Positions 45,817-46,929 of a stretch of DNA of 46,929 nucleotides are shown here, piece after piece. The stretch is from Candidatus Pacearchaeota archaeon (GTDB taxonomy: Archaea; Nanobdellota; Nanobdellia; UBA10117; JAFCGI01): NCBI GenBank assembly GCA_017608235.1, contig JAFCGI010000005.1:1-46929 (forward strand), written 5' to 3'. The first letter of the stretch is position 1. Every line of letters starts with the position of its first letter. The translations under genes were made by a program, and so were the position numbers. Under the pieces are notes generated by a model. The model made no database searches. It worked only from the letters and a program-made list of their open reading frames with translations, and was not told where the DNA came from.

Positions 45817-46746
45817 TTATTTTCTCATTCTTTGATTTTTATAGAGCTCTTTTATTCTTTCTAGAGTGTCTGCTTCTTCAGGTAATCTATCATCTCTTAA
45901 TCTGATAAGTCTAGGGAATCTTAGAGCATATCCAGATGAGTATGTGGGAGATTTTTGGATTTCTTCATAGGCTACTTCTAATACTATTTTAGGTTTAAGC
46001 TTTACAGACTTACCTTTTTCTGAGATTATATGTTTTTTGAGTAATTTTGTAAGTTGTTTAAATGTGAGACCTTGTTCTTCTTTTTCTTTTATGCCTGTAC
46101 CCATTTTTCCTATTGATAAAAATTTGTCTGTATTTGGATCAATGCAGGCTAATTTGAAAGAACTCATCCAATTAGCTCTCTTGCCTGTACCCCAATCTGC
46201 TCCTACTATAACAAGATCTAGAGATTCCATTATTGGTTTGATCTTAACACCATAACCTACTCTTGATCCTGGTTTATATCTGGCTTCCAGATTTTTAGCC
46301 ATAACTCCTTCATTTCCTTTGGCTAGAGATTTTTTATAGAATTTTTCTGCTTCTTTAAGATCTGAAGTTATTATCTCCTCTGCTAAAACTATTTTGTCTT
46401 TTTTTTCTTTGACAATCTTCTGGAGTTTTTCTCTTCTAGCTTGAAATGGCTCAGAAATTAAGCTTTTTCCATTCAGATATAATATATCAAAAATATTTAT
46501 TTGTAGTGGGATTTCTTTGATTATTTTCTGTATATCATATTTTCTTTTGATTCTTTGTGAGATTCGCTGGAATGGAAGCCATTTTTTAGTTTTTGGATCT
46601 ATGCCAATAATCTCGCAGTCAACAACATATTCTTTAGATTTGATATTATGTCTAGCTACTTTAACTATATCTGGAAATTGATTAGTTACATTTTCTAAAC
46701 GTCTTGTAAATAACACAACCTTATCTTTATCTCTATGAATTTGACA
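45817..46746 (-). CDS. lig: ATP-dependent DNA ligase, C-extein (partial)
   Basis: CQIHRDKDKVVLFTRRLENVTNQFPDIV, VDCEIIGID, EGVMAKNLEARYKPGSR, KIKP, LRFPRLIRLRDDR. Confidence 0.93.
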   Translation of the reverse strand, partial: CQIHRDKDKVVLFTRRLENVTNQFPDIVKVARHNIKSKEYVVDCEIIGIDPKTKKWLPFQRISQRIKRKYDIQKIIKEIPLQINIFDILYLNGKSLISEPFQARREKLQKIVKEKKDKIVLAEEIITSDLKEAEKFYKKSLAKGNEGVMAKNLEARYKPGSRVGYGVKIKPIMESLDLVIVGADWGTGKRANWMSSFKLACIDPNTDKFLSIGKMGTGIKEKEEQGLTFKQLTKLLKKHIISEKGKSVKLKPKIVLEVAYEEIQKSPTYSSGYALRFPRLIRLRDDRLPEEADTLERIKELYKNQRMRK

Positions 46747-46929
46747 ATTATGCAATGTTGCCATTGTAGTACAGTAGCTTTCATCATCTTCTACTTGAAG
46801 ATTATAAATCTTTGTTCTTGGATCTGGTTTGATCTCGCGAATATTTTTTATTTTCAATAAAACTCCATCCTCTTCTATAGAATATGCTCGCTTAGACTTT
46901 GGAATAATTAATCGGTAATATGTATATTT
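46747..46929 (-). CDS. Intein C-terminal region within DNA ligase (partial, runs off window)
   Basis: Frame open to edge: KYTYYRLIIPKSKRAYSIEEDGVLLKIKNIREIKPDPRTKIYNLQVEDDESYCTTMATLHN|C; ends HN followed by +1 Cys. Confidence 0.88.

Noticed and set aside
46747-46857. Genuine N-terminus of DNA ligase at 46857
   Set aside because: TTG start, frame open upstream to window edge, and sequence has intein C-terminal signature rather than ligase N-terminal domain

Overview
AT-rich archaeal chromosomal segment. The information-processing genes (TFE, RpoD/RpoN, r-proteins L31e/L39e/S19e, Hjc, Elp3) and archaeal metabolism fit a DPANN-type (Woese-/Pacearchaeota-like) genome; that placement is inference. 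Contents: a nucleotide-salvage cluster (HAD phosphatase, form III RuBisCO, AMP phosphorylase, archaeal phosphoglycerate mutase); an S13 / S4-S11-RpoD-tRNA-L18e-L13-S9-RpoN ribosomal region split by two extra genes; an L31e-L39e-PDCD5-S19e cluster; three tRNAs (Leu-GAG, Thr-CGU, and an intron-containing Gln-UUG); and an ATP-dependent DNA ligase cut by the window edge and carrying an intein. The best candidate for an under-described system is at about 24.1-33.0 kb: a divergent four-gene module made of a B-family DNA polymerase homolog with lost catalytic motifs (DTD to ATP), a HerA-type ATPase with a C-terminal winged-helix-like tail, an unassigned 382-aa protein, and a Cas4/RecB-like nuclease with an Fe-S cysteine cluster. 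It is flanked by an M16 peptidase homolog whose HxxEH motif reads HLLDH. Other notable items: a structured putative leader RNA upstream of rps4, a Nob1-like PIN protein without its zinc ribbon, and several promoter-proximal repeat arrays. No CRISPR array, rRNA or transposase was seen.
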